The notes below the pieces were generated by a model, which was not told the origin of the DNA, did not search any database, and worked only from the letters and a program-made list of their open reading frames with translations. This document shows, piece by piece, positions 8,292-15,758 of a DNA stretch of 37,537 nucleotides; position 1 is the stretch's first letter, and each line of letters opens with the position of its first letter. Position numbers and translations under genes: made by a program. The stretch is from Bacillus sp. 522_BSPC. GTDB taxonomy: Bacteria; Bacillota; Bacilli; Bacillales; Cytobacillaceae. Location of the stretch: NCBI RefSeq assembly GCF_001076885.1, contig NZ_JVDT01000037.1, positions 1 through 37,537 on the forward strand, given 5' to 3'.

Positions 8292-8837
8292 TTATAAGTA
8301 AGATTCGGTAACTACGAGAATCAATTCTGTTACACCATCTGCTAAATTCACTAGTTGGTGTTCTTCTGTAGCATGATAATAAATAGATTCCCCTTTTTTT
8401 GCCTTATACTCTTGCTTTCCTAATTTAAGCAATACTTCGCCTTCCACTACATAGGCAAATGTTTCCGATAGAGATGGTTCAAATTGTTTAAATTCTCCAT
8501 GCTGATAAAAGAATAACCGGATTGGTTCCATTTCCTTTTCATTCGATTCTGGTACTAGCCATTGAATGCGATAGCCTTTTTCCTCATCAAAAAAATCGGT
8601 GATATCGTCCTCTGTATATATAACTTTTTGCTTTCGTTCATCATCATCAAAGAATTCTTTTGGTGTACATCCTAATACTTCTAAAATAGTAAAAAACGTT
8701 TCAATAGAAGGAGAACTTAAATCTCTCTCTAGCTGGGATATATACCCTTTACTTAAATCCGTTCGTTCCCCTAATTCTTCTTGTGTAAGTCCTTTTTTCA
8801 ACCGTAAATTTTTTATTTTTTTGCCAATTTCCATCAT
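8292..8837 (-). CDS. XRE-family regulator with cupin domain, probable polyamine-operon regulator
   Basis: A 181-residue two-domain transcription factor. Residues 3-60 form an XRE helix-turn-helix (IGKKIKNLRLKKGLTQEELGERTDLSKGYISQLER). Residues 105-180 form a small cupin (ETFAYVVEGEVLLKLGKQEYKAKKGESIYYHATEEHQLVN) that in PuuR-like proteins senses the ligand. It sits directly upstream of potABCD in the same orientation, an arrangement common in Bacilli, so it is likely an autoregulated repressor of polyamine uptake; the actual effector is inferred. Two adjacent ATG codons (8837, 8834) are possible starts; the preceding ribosome binding site is weak (GTAGGT). Inverted TGTTTA/TAAACA sites lie just downstream of its promoter. 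Confidence 0.85.
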   Translation of the reverse strand: MMEIGKKIKNLRLKKGLTQEELGERTDLSKGYISQLERDLSSPSIETFFTILEVLGCTPKEFFDDDERKQKVIYTEDDITDFFDEEKGYRIQWLVPESNEKEMEPIRLFFYQHGEFKQFEPSLSETFAYVVEGEVLLKLGKQEYKAKKGESIYYHATEEHQLVNLADGVTELILVVTESYL

Positions 8838-8850
8838 TCAACCTACTTTT

Positions 8851-8950
8851 TGTTTAGAAATAGTAAACACAAAGACACAAAAGTTTGGTATTTATAAACT
8901 TAAAGTTTACTTTTACCCAATTATTATACAATACTTTGTATAACATGCAA
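8851..8950 (-). promoter_or_regulatory. potR promoter with two inverted-repeat operator candidates
   Basis: On the minus strand TTGCAT (8950-8945), a 16-nt spacer and TATAAT (8928-8923) form a promoter. Immediately downstream lie the perfect 15-bp palindrome TAAACTTAAAGTTTA (8895-8909) and TGTTTA-N7-TAAACA (8851-8869). The position just after the start of transcription suits a repressor. Confidence 0.55.
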
Positions 8951-9182
8951 TCATTTTTTGTTGTATTTCATCATTTTTTATTTACAAAAAAATACATACT
9001 TAGCAACTTTCTAGTTAGATTAATTTCCCAAAAAACAAAAAAGAATTCCCCTTAATTAGGTTACCACTCTAAGAACGTTGTCGATGAGATTATCCATAAA
9101 TTATGAATAATAACGCCTCCAATTATCCCATGGTACCCTTTTAAGAAAAATTCCCTCTTACTCGTTTTTCCTACAGCTGTTT

Positions 9183-9419
9183 TTAATCGATTGGTATGTA
9201 TTTTCCACTATCTACTTTTTCTATTTTTTTGAAATGAATTAGCTTTTTTAAAGATGCATTGCAATACGCAGAAGCATCATAAGAATCTCTTCCAACTCTT
9301 ATTCCAATCTCAGTAGGTCCAATCCCTACTTTTTCCCCTTTTTCCTTATACAAATCACACAGTGCCTTATAAATATTATCATCTTTTTCCGTAATTCGTA
9401 GTTTGGAATATTGTTTCAA
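9183..9419 (-). CDS. Small hypothetical protein, winged-helix-like
   Basis: A 78-residue protein that I do not recognise. It has no signal peptide or membrane helix. The pattern of a first helix (DDNIYKALCDLYKEKG), a second segment GPTEIGIRVGRDSYDASAYCNASLKKLIHFKKIEKV and a final short strand-like GKYIPID resembles a compact winged helix-turn-helix, in which SASLKKLI would be the recognition helix; this is inferred from pattern only. The start is TTG, chosen because a perfect AGGAGG lies 8 nt upstream (9433-9428) and no ATG is available. It stands alone, after a 446-nt gap with palindromes that could control it. Confidence 0.65.
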   Translation of the reverse strand: MKQYSKLRITEKDDNIYKALCDLYKEKGEKVGIGPTEIGIRVGRDSYDASAYCNASLKKLIHFKKIEKVDSGKYIPID

Positions 9420-9484
9420 TCTTTATTCCTCCTATTACTCCCATTTTACTGCAGGTACTTAACAGATTTCTTTCCCTTAAATAA

Positions 9485-9565
9485 TTACTTCCTATTTCTA
9501 TGAAAATTTTTGTGTAAATTTTCAATTAATAAATTATTACTGATTAAGTCTGCTAATTTAAGCAT
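9485..9565 (-). CDS. Possible 26-residue peptide
   Basis: An ATG-started frame of 26 codons (begins MLKLADLISNN, ends FHRNRK) with GAAGGA about 5 nt upstream. It lies in the long gap before the TTG-started small gene and might be its leader peptide. There is no homology I recognise, and it is short enough to be chance. Confidence 0.2.
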   Translation of the reverse strand: MLKLADLISNNLLIENLHKNFHRNRK

Positions 9566-9592
9566 ACTAATCCTTCAGGAAAATAACATGTA

Positions 9593-9623
9593 TTTATCTA
9601 TTTTTTTTTGAAAAATAGATAAA
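9593..9623. repeat. 13-bp perfect A/T hairpin
   Basis: TTTATCTATTTTT and AAAAATAGATAAA flank a 5-nt loop. No U-tract follows on either strand, so it is not a standard terminator; it lies in the leader region of the minus-strand small gene. Confidence 0.5.
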
Positions 9624-9664
9624 ACGTTTCAAAACTCTGTATGTTAATAGGTCAAAGGATTCAT

Positions 9665-9678
9665 TTCAATATATTGAA
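9665..9678. promoter_or_regulatory. TTCAATATATTGAA palindrome, operator-like (copy 1)
   Basis: A perfect 14-bp palindrome in the 446-nt gene-free stretch between 9420 and 9865. A close relative recurs at 9794-9809, 129 nt away, with the same TTCAATATAT core and a following GAAC. Two spaced copies suggest a dimeric DNA-binding protein; which one is unknown. Confidence 0.4.
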
Positions 9679-9793
9679 CACTTAGTCACCTTTCCTATTT
9701 TTTTGGAGAAAATATCCTTTTGCCCAAACATTGTATATTATTGGTTTTTTCTATTCTTTTCCCAAATTTTGAAAAATTGTAACCTGTTTATAT

Positions 9794-9809
9794 GTTCAAT
9801 ATATAGAAC
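9794..9809. promoter_or_regulatory. GTTCAATATATAGAAC near-palindrome, operator-like (copy 2)
   Basis: Second copy of the TTCAATATAT(T/A)GAAC motif, symmetrical apart from one central pair. It lies upstream of the 9183-9419 gene and 15 nt past the terminator of the repeat protein. Confidence 0.4.
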
Positions 9810-9823
9810 GTATAAATAAAAAA

Positions 9824-9855
9824 GAAAAACCACCTGACATTATAAGTGATTTTTC
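9824..9855 (-). terminator. Terminator of the exported repeat protein
   Basis: On the minus strand GAAAAATCAC pairs with GGTGGTTTTTC (one wobble) around a loop of about 11 nt and then runs into a T-rich stretch. Confidence 0.8.
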
Positions 9856-9865
9856 CGCTTGATTT

Positions 9866-10588
9866 TTAGTCTTCTCGTTTCATTTTATGGTGCTTTTTAA
9901 ACATGAAATGTTGCCCATATGATGGAAATAGCTTTAACTTTTTCACTTCCTCAGGATGCTTAATCATCATTTCCTTTAATAATTCTTTTGGCTCCTTATT
10001 TTTCGTATCTAGCCCTAGCTCTTTCGCTTTACTAATAATTTGTGAATCTCTTATCTCATCAGCAATTTGCTTTAAATCCTTTCCTTCTGTTTTGATCTTC
10101 AGCTTTTCTGCTTCCACCATAATCATTTTTTCGTGAACCTCTTTACCCAATTTCTGCATATTCTTTCCTTTTGTATCGATTCCTAACTCTTTAGCCTTTT
10201 TCGAAATTTTCGCCTCAAATACTTCTTTCATCAATGTTTTGCCATCTTTTCCTTCTGTGTTAATTCCAAGCGATTTTGCTTCTTCCTTTAAGTGAGCAGT
10301 ATGTACTTCCATCGCTATCTTTTGTATATCTTTTCCTTCTGTTTTGATTCCTAATTTTTCTGCCTCTTTCTTTATTAATACCTCATGAATTTCTTTTTTT
10401 ATTGCAATAGGATCTTTTCCTTCTGTTTTAATGCCAAGACTTTTTGCCATTTCTTTTAAAAACTGTGTATCTTCTTGAGATATTTCCTTTTTGTCTGGTG
10501 TTGCCGGGGATGGAGCTGCACTAGTCAATGAACCAAAGCCTGTTAATGCTACTACAAAAGCTAGCATTATTAGCATCATTTTTTTCAT
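9866..10588 (-). CDS. Exported protein with six 28-residue helical repeats
   Basis: A 240-residue secreted protein of unknown function. It begins with a signal peptide (MKKMMLIMLAFVVALTGFGSLTSA-AP). From about residue 48 six tandem repeats follow with a period near 28 residues: consensus A-K-x-L-G-I-K-T-E-G-K-D followed by about 16 residues of charged helix (x-x-x-I-x-K-E-(V/I)-H-E-x-x-x-x-x-x). The pattern LGIxTEGKDxxxLxxEI resembles the SAP-type helix-extended-loop-helix motif but repeated outside the cell; that likeness is mine, not established. The protein is rich in Lys and Glu and ends in a basic, His-rich tail (FKKHHKMKRED). I placed the start at ATG 10588, behind AAAGGAAG; an ATG 18 nt upstream lacks a good site. 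Confidence 0.75.
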   Translation of the reverse strand: MKKMMLIMLAFVVALTGFGSLTSAAPSPATPDKKEISQEDTQFLKEMAKSLGIKTEGKDPIAIKKEIHEVLIKKEAEKLGIKTEGKDIQKIAMEVHTAHLKEEAKSLGINTEGKDGKTLMKEVFEAKISKKAKELGIDTKGKNMQKLGKEVHEKMIMVEAEKLKIKTEGKDLKQIADEIRDSQIISKAKELGLDTKNKEPKELLKEMMIKHPEEVKKLKLFPSYGQHFMFKKHHKMKRED

Positions 10589-10811
10589 TTTATTCTTCCT
10601 TTCCATTTTAGATAATTATTTTATATCTTTTATATCCTTTCCTGTTCATTGTTTTATATGTAAGCTTTCTACTAAAATTATCACCGTTTTGTTGCTAGAA
10701 CCTTTCCATCAAAAAACTCAAATTTACCTACTTATATGCTTTACGAATAGACATACTAACTACCTTCTGCTATTTTACTTATATACAATATTTGTGGAGA
10801 TGAGTTATTAC

Positions 10812-11393
10812 ATGAGTAAATTTACAAAAGATTACATCATAAAAATGGAGGATATCGTAAGAGAAGGCGACCCCATCCTTCGGGAAAAAACAAAAGAAGT
10901 TACGATTCCTCCTACGAAAGAGGATCGAGAAGAGCTTGAATGCATGTTGCAATACTTGAAAAATAGTCAGGATCCTGTCCTATCAGAAAAATATCAATTA
11001 CGGGCTGGTGTTGGCCTCTCAGCTAATCAAATTGGATTAAATAAACGAATGTTTGCCGCATATATAAAACAAGAACATGGCGAACCGTTGGAATTTATGC
11101 TCATTAATCCAAAAATAATTAGTCATTCTACTGCCATGACCTTTATACCGGAAAGCGAAGGCTGCCTTTCCATTGATCGACCAATCGTAGGCTATGTTCC
11201 GCGCTACCGAAGAATAACCGTTCGAGCTTATACTATTAATGGGGAAGAAGTAAAAATTAAATTGAAGGATTATGAAGCAATCGTTTTTCAGCATGAAATA
11301 GATCATTTAAATGGGATATTATTTTTTGATCATATCAATGGTAAGAACCCATTTGAGCTGCCTGCGAATGTTGATATTAGTCCACTTTATTAA
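10812..11393 (+). CDS. def: Peptide deformylase (DefB type)
   Basis: A 193-residue metalloenzyme that removes the formyl group from the N-terminus of new proteins. All three deformylase motifs are present: motif I GVGLSANQ (66-73), with S and N where most enzymes have A and P; motif II EGCLS (116-120, metal ligand C118); and motif III HEIDH (161-165, ligands H161 and H165, catalytic E162). The long insert LQYLKNSQDPVLSEKYQLR places it in the Gram-positive class II group, like Bacillus DefB. I set the start at ATG 10812; GTGGAG lies 12 nt upstream, so the exact start is uncertain, and residues 1-10 may be extra compared with Bacillus homologues. Single gene, closed by a strong bidirectional hairpin. 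Confidence 0.95.
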   Translation: MSKFTKDYIIKMEDIVREGDPILREKTKEVTIPPTKEDREELECMLQYLKNSQDPVLSEKYQLRAGVGLSANQIGLNKRMFAAYIKQEHGEPLEFMLINPKIISHSTAMTFIPESEGCLSIDRPIVGYVPRYRRITVRAYTINGEEVKIKLKDYEAIVFQHEIDHLNGILFFDHINGKNPFELPANVDISPLY

Positions 11394-11409
11394 AAAAAGC
11401 TCATAAAAA

Positions 11410-11460
11410 AGCCAAACAACTATACGAAAATTTTCGTGTAATTGTTTGGCTCTAATTTTT
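11410..11460. terminator. Bidirectional terminator between def and prsA
   Basis: AGCCAAACAA and TTGTTTGGCT form the outer stem, with an inner ACGAAAATTTTCGT palindrome. T-rich tails follow on both strands, serving convergent def (+) and the PrsA-like gene (-). Confidence 0.9.
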
Positions 11461-11491
11461 GGCTAGGACACTTATGTCACAACCTCTTTAT

Positions 11492-12376
11492 TTACTCAGC
11501 ATCAGCTTCTAATTTATTTTCAATCTTATATTTTGCAGTTGCCTCCGATAACCAAGTGCTAGCTTGCTCTTGTACTTTTTGATCTAATAATGTTTCTTTA
11601 ATTTGATCTTTTGACTCTTCTAATGTTGCTTCTTTTGCTTCTTGTTTGCCAGTAACTTTAATAATATGATATCCATAATCTGTTTTCACTGGATCACTAA
11701 TTTCATCTACATCCATAGCGAAAGCAGCTTTATCAAATTCTTCAACCATTTGTCCTGAAGAGAAATAACCTAATTCTCCACCACTCTCTTTTGTTTGTGT
11801 ATCGGTTGAATATTCTTTCGCTAATTCAGCAAAGTCTCCACCTTCATCTAGCTTCTTCTTCACTTCTTTAGCTGTTTCTTCATCTTCTACTAAAATATGG
11901 CTTGCTTCTACTTGCTCTGGTGTGTCTAAACTTTCTTTATTGTCTTCAAAGTATGTTTTAATCTCATCATCTGTGATTTCGATAGAAGGCTCAAGAATTT
12001 TTGTTACTTTTAAATTTTGCTCAATTTGCTCTTTAAACACATCTTCTGTTAATCCATTTTGAGCTAATAATGTATTAAAGGTATCTTGTCCACCGTATTG
12101 TTCAACCATCTTATCCAATTCTGCTTGGATTTCTTTATCAGTTACTTTCACTTTTTCCTTATCAGCTTCCAGATCTACAACTTTATTAGAAATCATCATA
12201 CTTAATACACTTGCGCCATATTGCTTATTTAGCTCTTCATTTAATTGTTCTTGCGTAATTTTTTCCTTATCTACTGTTGCAACCGTTTCACTTCGCTGTG
12301 TTAAATAAACCGCTCCTATTATTAACGCTACTAGTACTACCGCTAAAATAGGAATAAGAACCTTTTTATTTTTCAT
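11492..12376 (-). CDS. PrsA-like membrane-anchored peptidyl-prolyl isomerase (parvulin)
   Basis: A 294-residue extracytoplasmic foldase. An N-terminal membrane helix (about residues 6-26) leads into a SurA-N-like chaperone part with ITQEQLNEELNKQYG, and a parvulin domain at about residues 150-245 marked by ASHILVEDEETA, GGDFAELAKEYS, GGELGYFSSGQMVEEFDKAAF and YGYHIIKV. These are the classical PrsA features. Unlike Bacillus PrsA there is no lipobox cysteine after the hydrophobic segment (AVYLTQRSE), so it seems anchored by the helix itself. The ribosome binding site GAGAGG is rather distant (13 nt). Adjacent HtrA suggests a joint role in folding and turnover of exported proteins. Likely a paralogue of a lipoprotein PrsA elsewhere (inference). 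Confidence 0.88.
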   Translation of the reverse strand: MKNKKVLIPILAVVLVALIIGAVYLTQRSETVATVDKEKITQEQLNEELNKQYGASVLSMMISNKVVDLEADKEKVKVTDKEIQAELDKMVEQYGGQDTFNTLLAQNGLTEDVFKEQIEQNLKVTKILEPSIEITDDEIKTYFEDNKESLDTPEQVEASHILVEDEETAKEVKKKLDEGGDFAELAKEYSTDTQTKESGGELGYFSSGQMVEEFDKAAFAMDVDEISDPVKTDYGYHIIKVTGKQEAKEATLEESKDQIKETLLDQKVQEQASTWLSEATAKYKIENKLEADAE

Positions 12377-12486
12377 ATTAAGCTAAAATCCTCTCTGCAC
12401 AAAATTTTGGATATAACGAGCATATCCCCATTATAACTCTTACATTATATTATCATATAATTATGACGAAATTATTAACAGATTTA

Positions 12487-12527
12487 AAAAAATTCCATCC
12501 TACCTTTAAAATAAGATGGAATTTTTT
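12487..12527 (-). terminator. Terminator downstream of htrA
   Basis: AAAAAATTCCATC and GATGGAATTTTTT form a 13-bp perfect stem around a 15-nt loop. It separates htrA from the PrsA-like gene on the minus strand and could work in both directions. Confidence 0.85.
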
Positions 12528-12541
12528 CGACAATTTTTTTA

Positions 12542-12557
12542 TGTTTCACATGAAACG
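12542..12557. promoter_or_regulatory. Degenerate parS-like site
   Basis: TGTTTCACATGAAACG differs from the Bacillus parS consensus TGTTNCACGTGAAACA at two positions (A for G at 9, G for A at 16). It lies 7 nt beyond the htrA stop. ParB/Spo0J loading here is possible but not shown. Confidence 0.35.
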
Positions 12558-12563
12558 TGTCGA

Positions 12564-14054
12564 TTAACTTGTTGTATTATTACTTGTTAATGTTAATTCC
12601 ACTTTTTGCGATTTACCATCTCTATAGAATTCTAACTCGACTTTGTCTCCTACTTTCACTTCTGTGTAAAGATATTTACGCAAATCGGTTGAATTCGTGA
12701 TTTTTTTCCCATCAATAGAGACAATCACATCTTGTACTTTTAAGCCCGCCTCTGCAGCAGCAGAATTCGAATCAATATTTGTAATCATTACTCCTTCTGA
12801 AACCTCGTTTGGTAGGTCTTGTAAATACATTCTAGGAACTTCCTCTAAGCTCGCTAATCCTACCCCAAGATATGGTCGCTCTACTTTTCCTTTTTCAATA
12901 ATATCATTTACTATTGGTATAAGATCATTACTTGGGATTGCGAATCCTAATCCTTCTACACCAGAATCAGCAATTTTTAAACTGTTAATCCCTATTACCT
13001 CTCCTGAAGAATTAATAAGAGCTCCTCCGCTATTACCAGGATTTATCGCTGCATCTGTTTGGATTACATTGAATTCCCAATCGCCTGCAGATGTATTAAC
13101 CGTTATGCTTCGTTCTACCGCACTAACAATTCCTTGTGTTACCGTTCTAGATAGCTCTAAGCCAAGGGGATTACCAATTGCCCATACTTGATCTCCAGGT
13201 CTTAGTGTAGAAGAATCTCCAAAATTAATGACATCTGTTGCATATTTGGCATCAATTCTTACGACAGCTAAATCGGTTAAAGCATCTGCGCCAATCAATT
13301 TTGCATCCGTTTTCTCTCCACTATATAGAGAGATTTCTAATGAATTTGCCCCTTCAATAACATGGTTATTTGTTACAATATATGCATACTGATCATCCTT
13401 TTTGAAAATTATGCCAGAACCTGACCCAGACTCCACATCACTGGATTCTTCTGAAAATGGATTTGACTGTTGCTGTTGAAGGTTTTCAATTCCAACGATT
13501 GCTTTAGAAGAAGCTTCTACCATATCAGCAATAGCTACTGTCCCATCACTAGTTGTTGTATTGGCTGTTGTATTGGCTGTAATGGCTCCTGTTTGCTTGC
13601 TTTCCACTTTAGTAGAAAGGTCAGACACTTGCTTTTCCAGCTTATCATAAGAATCATTGTACAAATCAGTATATGGAATTGTAAAAAAAGTTAAGGCGGA
13701 ACCTACTATACCTGCTGCCAACAAAGAGAAGAAACCTTTTGCTTTTGAATTACCTTTTTTACTATTGAATTGGGCTCTTTCTGTTCTACCTTCTTCAGTT
13801 GAACTTGCGATTGCTTGTTCCGTAGCTTTCACTTCCTCCATCTCTTCTTTATCAAGACGGATATGTTCATCTATATCAGAAGATAAAATAGGCTGTTCTG
13901 ATTCTTGTCGCATATCTGTTTCCTCTTTAAGTTTTGGCTCCTCCTCATTTGCTTGTTCTTGCTTCTTTTCAGAAGAATCATCTGTATTTAAGTTCAGTTG
14001 ATTATCTTCTGGCAGTTCTTTCTCCCATTCATTTCTTTTTTCATAATCACTCAT
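12564..14054 (-). CDS. htrA: HtrA-type membrane-anchored serine protease
   Basis: A 496-residue trypsin-like protease that degrades misfolded proteins on the outer face of the membrane. Layout: a long acidic cytoplasmic tail (1-100), one membrane helix (about 106-128), a coiled linker, the protease domain (about 172-385), and one PDZ domain (about 395-490) that recognises substrate C-termini. The catalytic triad is complete: H231 (TNNHVIEGA), D261 (LTDLAVV) and S342 (NPGNSGGAL). AGGAGGAGAA stands just upstream of the ATG. It follows yclK by 282 nt with no obvious terminator between them. In Bacillus such proteases are induced by secretion stress through CssRS; the adjacent kinase here is of the YclK type instead, so that link should not be assumed. 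Length of the acidic tail is at the upper end of the family. Confidence 0.95.
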   Translation of the reverse strand: MSDYEKRNEWEKELPEDNQLNLNTDDSSEKKQEQANEEEPKLKEETDMRQESEQPILSSDIDEHIRLDKEEMEEVKATEQAIASSTEEGRTERAQFNSKKGNSKAKGFFSLLAAGIVGSALTFFTIPYTDLYNDSYDKLEKQVSDLSTKVESKQTGAITANTTANTTTSDGTVAIADMVEASSKAIVGIENLQQQQSNPFSEESSDVESGSGSGIIFKKDDQYAYIVTNNHVIEGANSLEISLYSGEKTDAKLIGADALTDLAVVRIDAKYATDVINFGDSSTLRPGDQVWAIGNPLGLELSRTVTQGIVSAVERSITVNTSAGDWEFNVIQTDAAINPGNSGGALINSSGEVIGINSLKIADSGVEGLGFAIPSNDLIPIVNDIIEKGKVERPYLGVGLASLEEVPRMYLQDLPNEVSEGVMITNIDSNSAAAEAGLKVQDVIVSIDGKKITNSTDLRKYLYTEVKVGDKVELEFYRDGKSQKVELTLTSNNTTS

Positions 14055-14336
14055 CTTTTGTTCTCCTCCTATTTCTAATTTCGAACAATTATTTCCATTA
14101 ATTTATTTTCTTTTCATTTCAATTAACGTCTTTATACATACATAGTAACCAATATATATGAATAAATTATGAACAAAATTTGAAAAGACATAGAAGAATT
14201 TCGGAACAATTCCATTCCTCCTAAATATCCTTTGAGTACTAATCTCTAGCTTTTCTGCTAAGTGGATATTAGAACTTAAGTGACTCGCAACAATGAGCCC
14301 CATTCAGCCTATGCTATACAAATGAATTTAGCACCG

Positions 14337-15758
14337 TCACTTTTCCTGTGGAAGTGGAAAGAAAATGGTAAAGGTTGTTCCTTTCCCTTTTTCACTCGTT
14401 ACTTGAATATCCCCTTCATGGAACTGCACTAATTGTTTAACAATCGATAAACCAAGTCCAAATTCTCCATATGGATTATTCGTCCTTGAGAGATCTGCTT
14501 TATAAAATCTCTTCCAAATATTTTCTATTTCATGCGCATCTATTCCAATGCCAGTATCCTTAACCTCAATGATTGTTCTGTCGGATTCCATTCGGCCACT
14601 CAGCCAAATGCTTCCATTTTCAGTAAACTGAATGCTATTCTTCGTAATGTTCATTAAGATTTGGATTAAACGATCATAATCTGCATAAATTACCGCATCG
14701 TGATCGACTTCTACATAGATTTTTACATCCTTTTCCTCTGCTAGAAAGGATAGCTGCTCATAAATAATCTCCAAAACTTCTTCAAGGGAAATGAATTCCT
14801 TCATTAAAACAATCTGATTGGAGCGAATTTTATCATAATCAAGATTTTCATTTACTAGCCGGATAAGTCTTTTTGCTTCTTGGCTAATTAGTTTGAGTCC
14901 TTTATCCCGCTCATTTTCTGGTATCATATTATTATTTAAGCCCTCAATCACGCCGCTTATCGTTGTTAAAGGAGTCTTTAATTCGTGTGAAACATCAGAC
15001 ATAAATTGTCGGCGCCGATTTTCTAACGCATCTATTGCTTCTTTTGATTCTCTTAGTCTATCTACCATCTGATTAAAATCTTGACCTAGTTCCCCTATCT
15101 CATCAAAAGTAGAGGATGATACTTTTACACTATAATCCCCTTCTGCAACATGACTTGTAGCTTCCTGGAGCTTTTTTATCCGCTTAACATGCACCCTTGA
15201 AAAAATGAAACTCATTAATAAAGCAATTGCAAAAACTAAGAAGAGAATATAAATCAAATAGCGATTAATTTCTTGAATCATTTCTTTCGATTCTACAAGA
15301 GGAGATGTTAAAATAATTCCACCCACAACAACATCATTAACAGAGTATGGAATCGCAACAAGTGCTACCTCTTGATCTCCTCTTCTTGTACTAGGCTTAA
15401 TAACCGTGCTACTTCCGTCTTTTATTTCATCCCACTCTGCCGTAGTAATATTGATATCCAAATCTTTTCCGAAAGACCAAATCCGGTTTCGTTGTGTATT
15501 AAATATGCCTATCGTTATTCCTGTCCCCTTCAGCTCTTCGGAATAACGTAATAAAGTTGAATACGTGGAAGCAGACCATAGATCCGCTCCTTGAACATCT
15601 TGAACAATATTATATCCATAGCCCTGTAATTCATCTGCTTTCATCGAAAATACTAATTTCTCTATATAATGGGAAAAAACCAAGCTTAATACTAATAGTG
15701 CCACCAGAATGACACTTAAATGACTTATTAGCTGCTGATAGATGTATTTAATTCTCAT
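14337..15758 (-). CDS. yclK: Sensor histidine kinase YclK
   Basis: A 473-residue membrane sensor kinase. Order of parts: TM1 (about 10-30), an extracytoplasmic sensing loop (31-167), TM2 (168-188), HAMP linker (188-240), dimerisation/phosphoacceptor domain with H258 (SDVSHELKTPL), and HATPase domain with an N box (NITKNSIQF), G1 (VKDTGIGID) and G2 (GLGLSIV). The partner regulator overlaps it by 11 nt. The regulator is close to B. subtilis YclJ, and the downstream siderophore operon YclNOPQ lies nearby as in that species, which supports the YclK identity. In B. subtilis yclJK is induced under oxygen limitation through ResD; the signal here is unknown. No clear terminator follows, so read-through toward htrA is possible. 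Confidence 0.85.
   Translation of the reverse strand: MRIKYIYQQLISHLSVILVALLVLSLVFSHYIEKLVFSMKADELQGYGYNIVQDVQGADLWSASTYSTLLRYSEELKGTGITIGIFNTQRNRIWSFGKDLDINITTAEWDEIKDGSSTVIKPSTRRGDQEVALVAIPYSVNDVVVGGIILTSPLVESKEMIQEINRYLIYILFLVFAIALLMSFIFSRVHVKRIKKLQEATSHVAEGDYSVKVSSSTFDEIGELGQDFNQMVDRLRESKEAIDALENRRRQFMSDVSHELKTPLTTISGVIEGLNNNMIPENERDKGLKLISQEAKRLIRLVNENLDYDKIRSNQIVLMKEFISLEEVLEIIYEQLSFLAEEKDVKIYVEVDHDAVIYADYDRLIQILMNITKNSIQFTENGSIWLSGRMESDRTIIEVKDTGIGIDAHEIENIWKRFYKADLSRTNNPYGEFGLGLSIVKQLVQFHEGDIQVTSEKGKGTTFTIFFPLPQEK

Noticed and set aside
9061-9200. Open minus-strand stretch reading FLKGYHGIIGGVII before a stop, just after the 78-residue gene
   Set aside because: It reads like a membrane protein fragment but has no ATG, GTG or TTG start and no match I recognise; possibly a remnant, too weak to list as a gene.
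14103-14303. 66-codon frame on the minus strand between yclK and htrA
   Set aside because: No ribosome binding site and an odd composition; the stretch more likely holds the htrA promoter.
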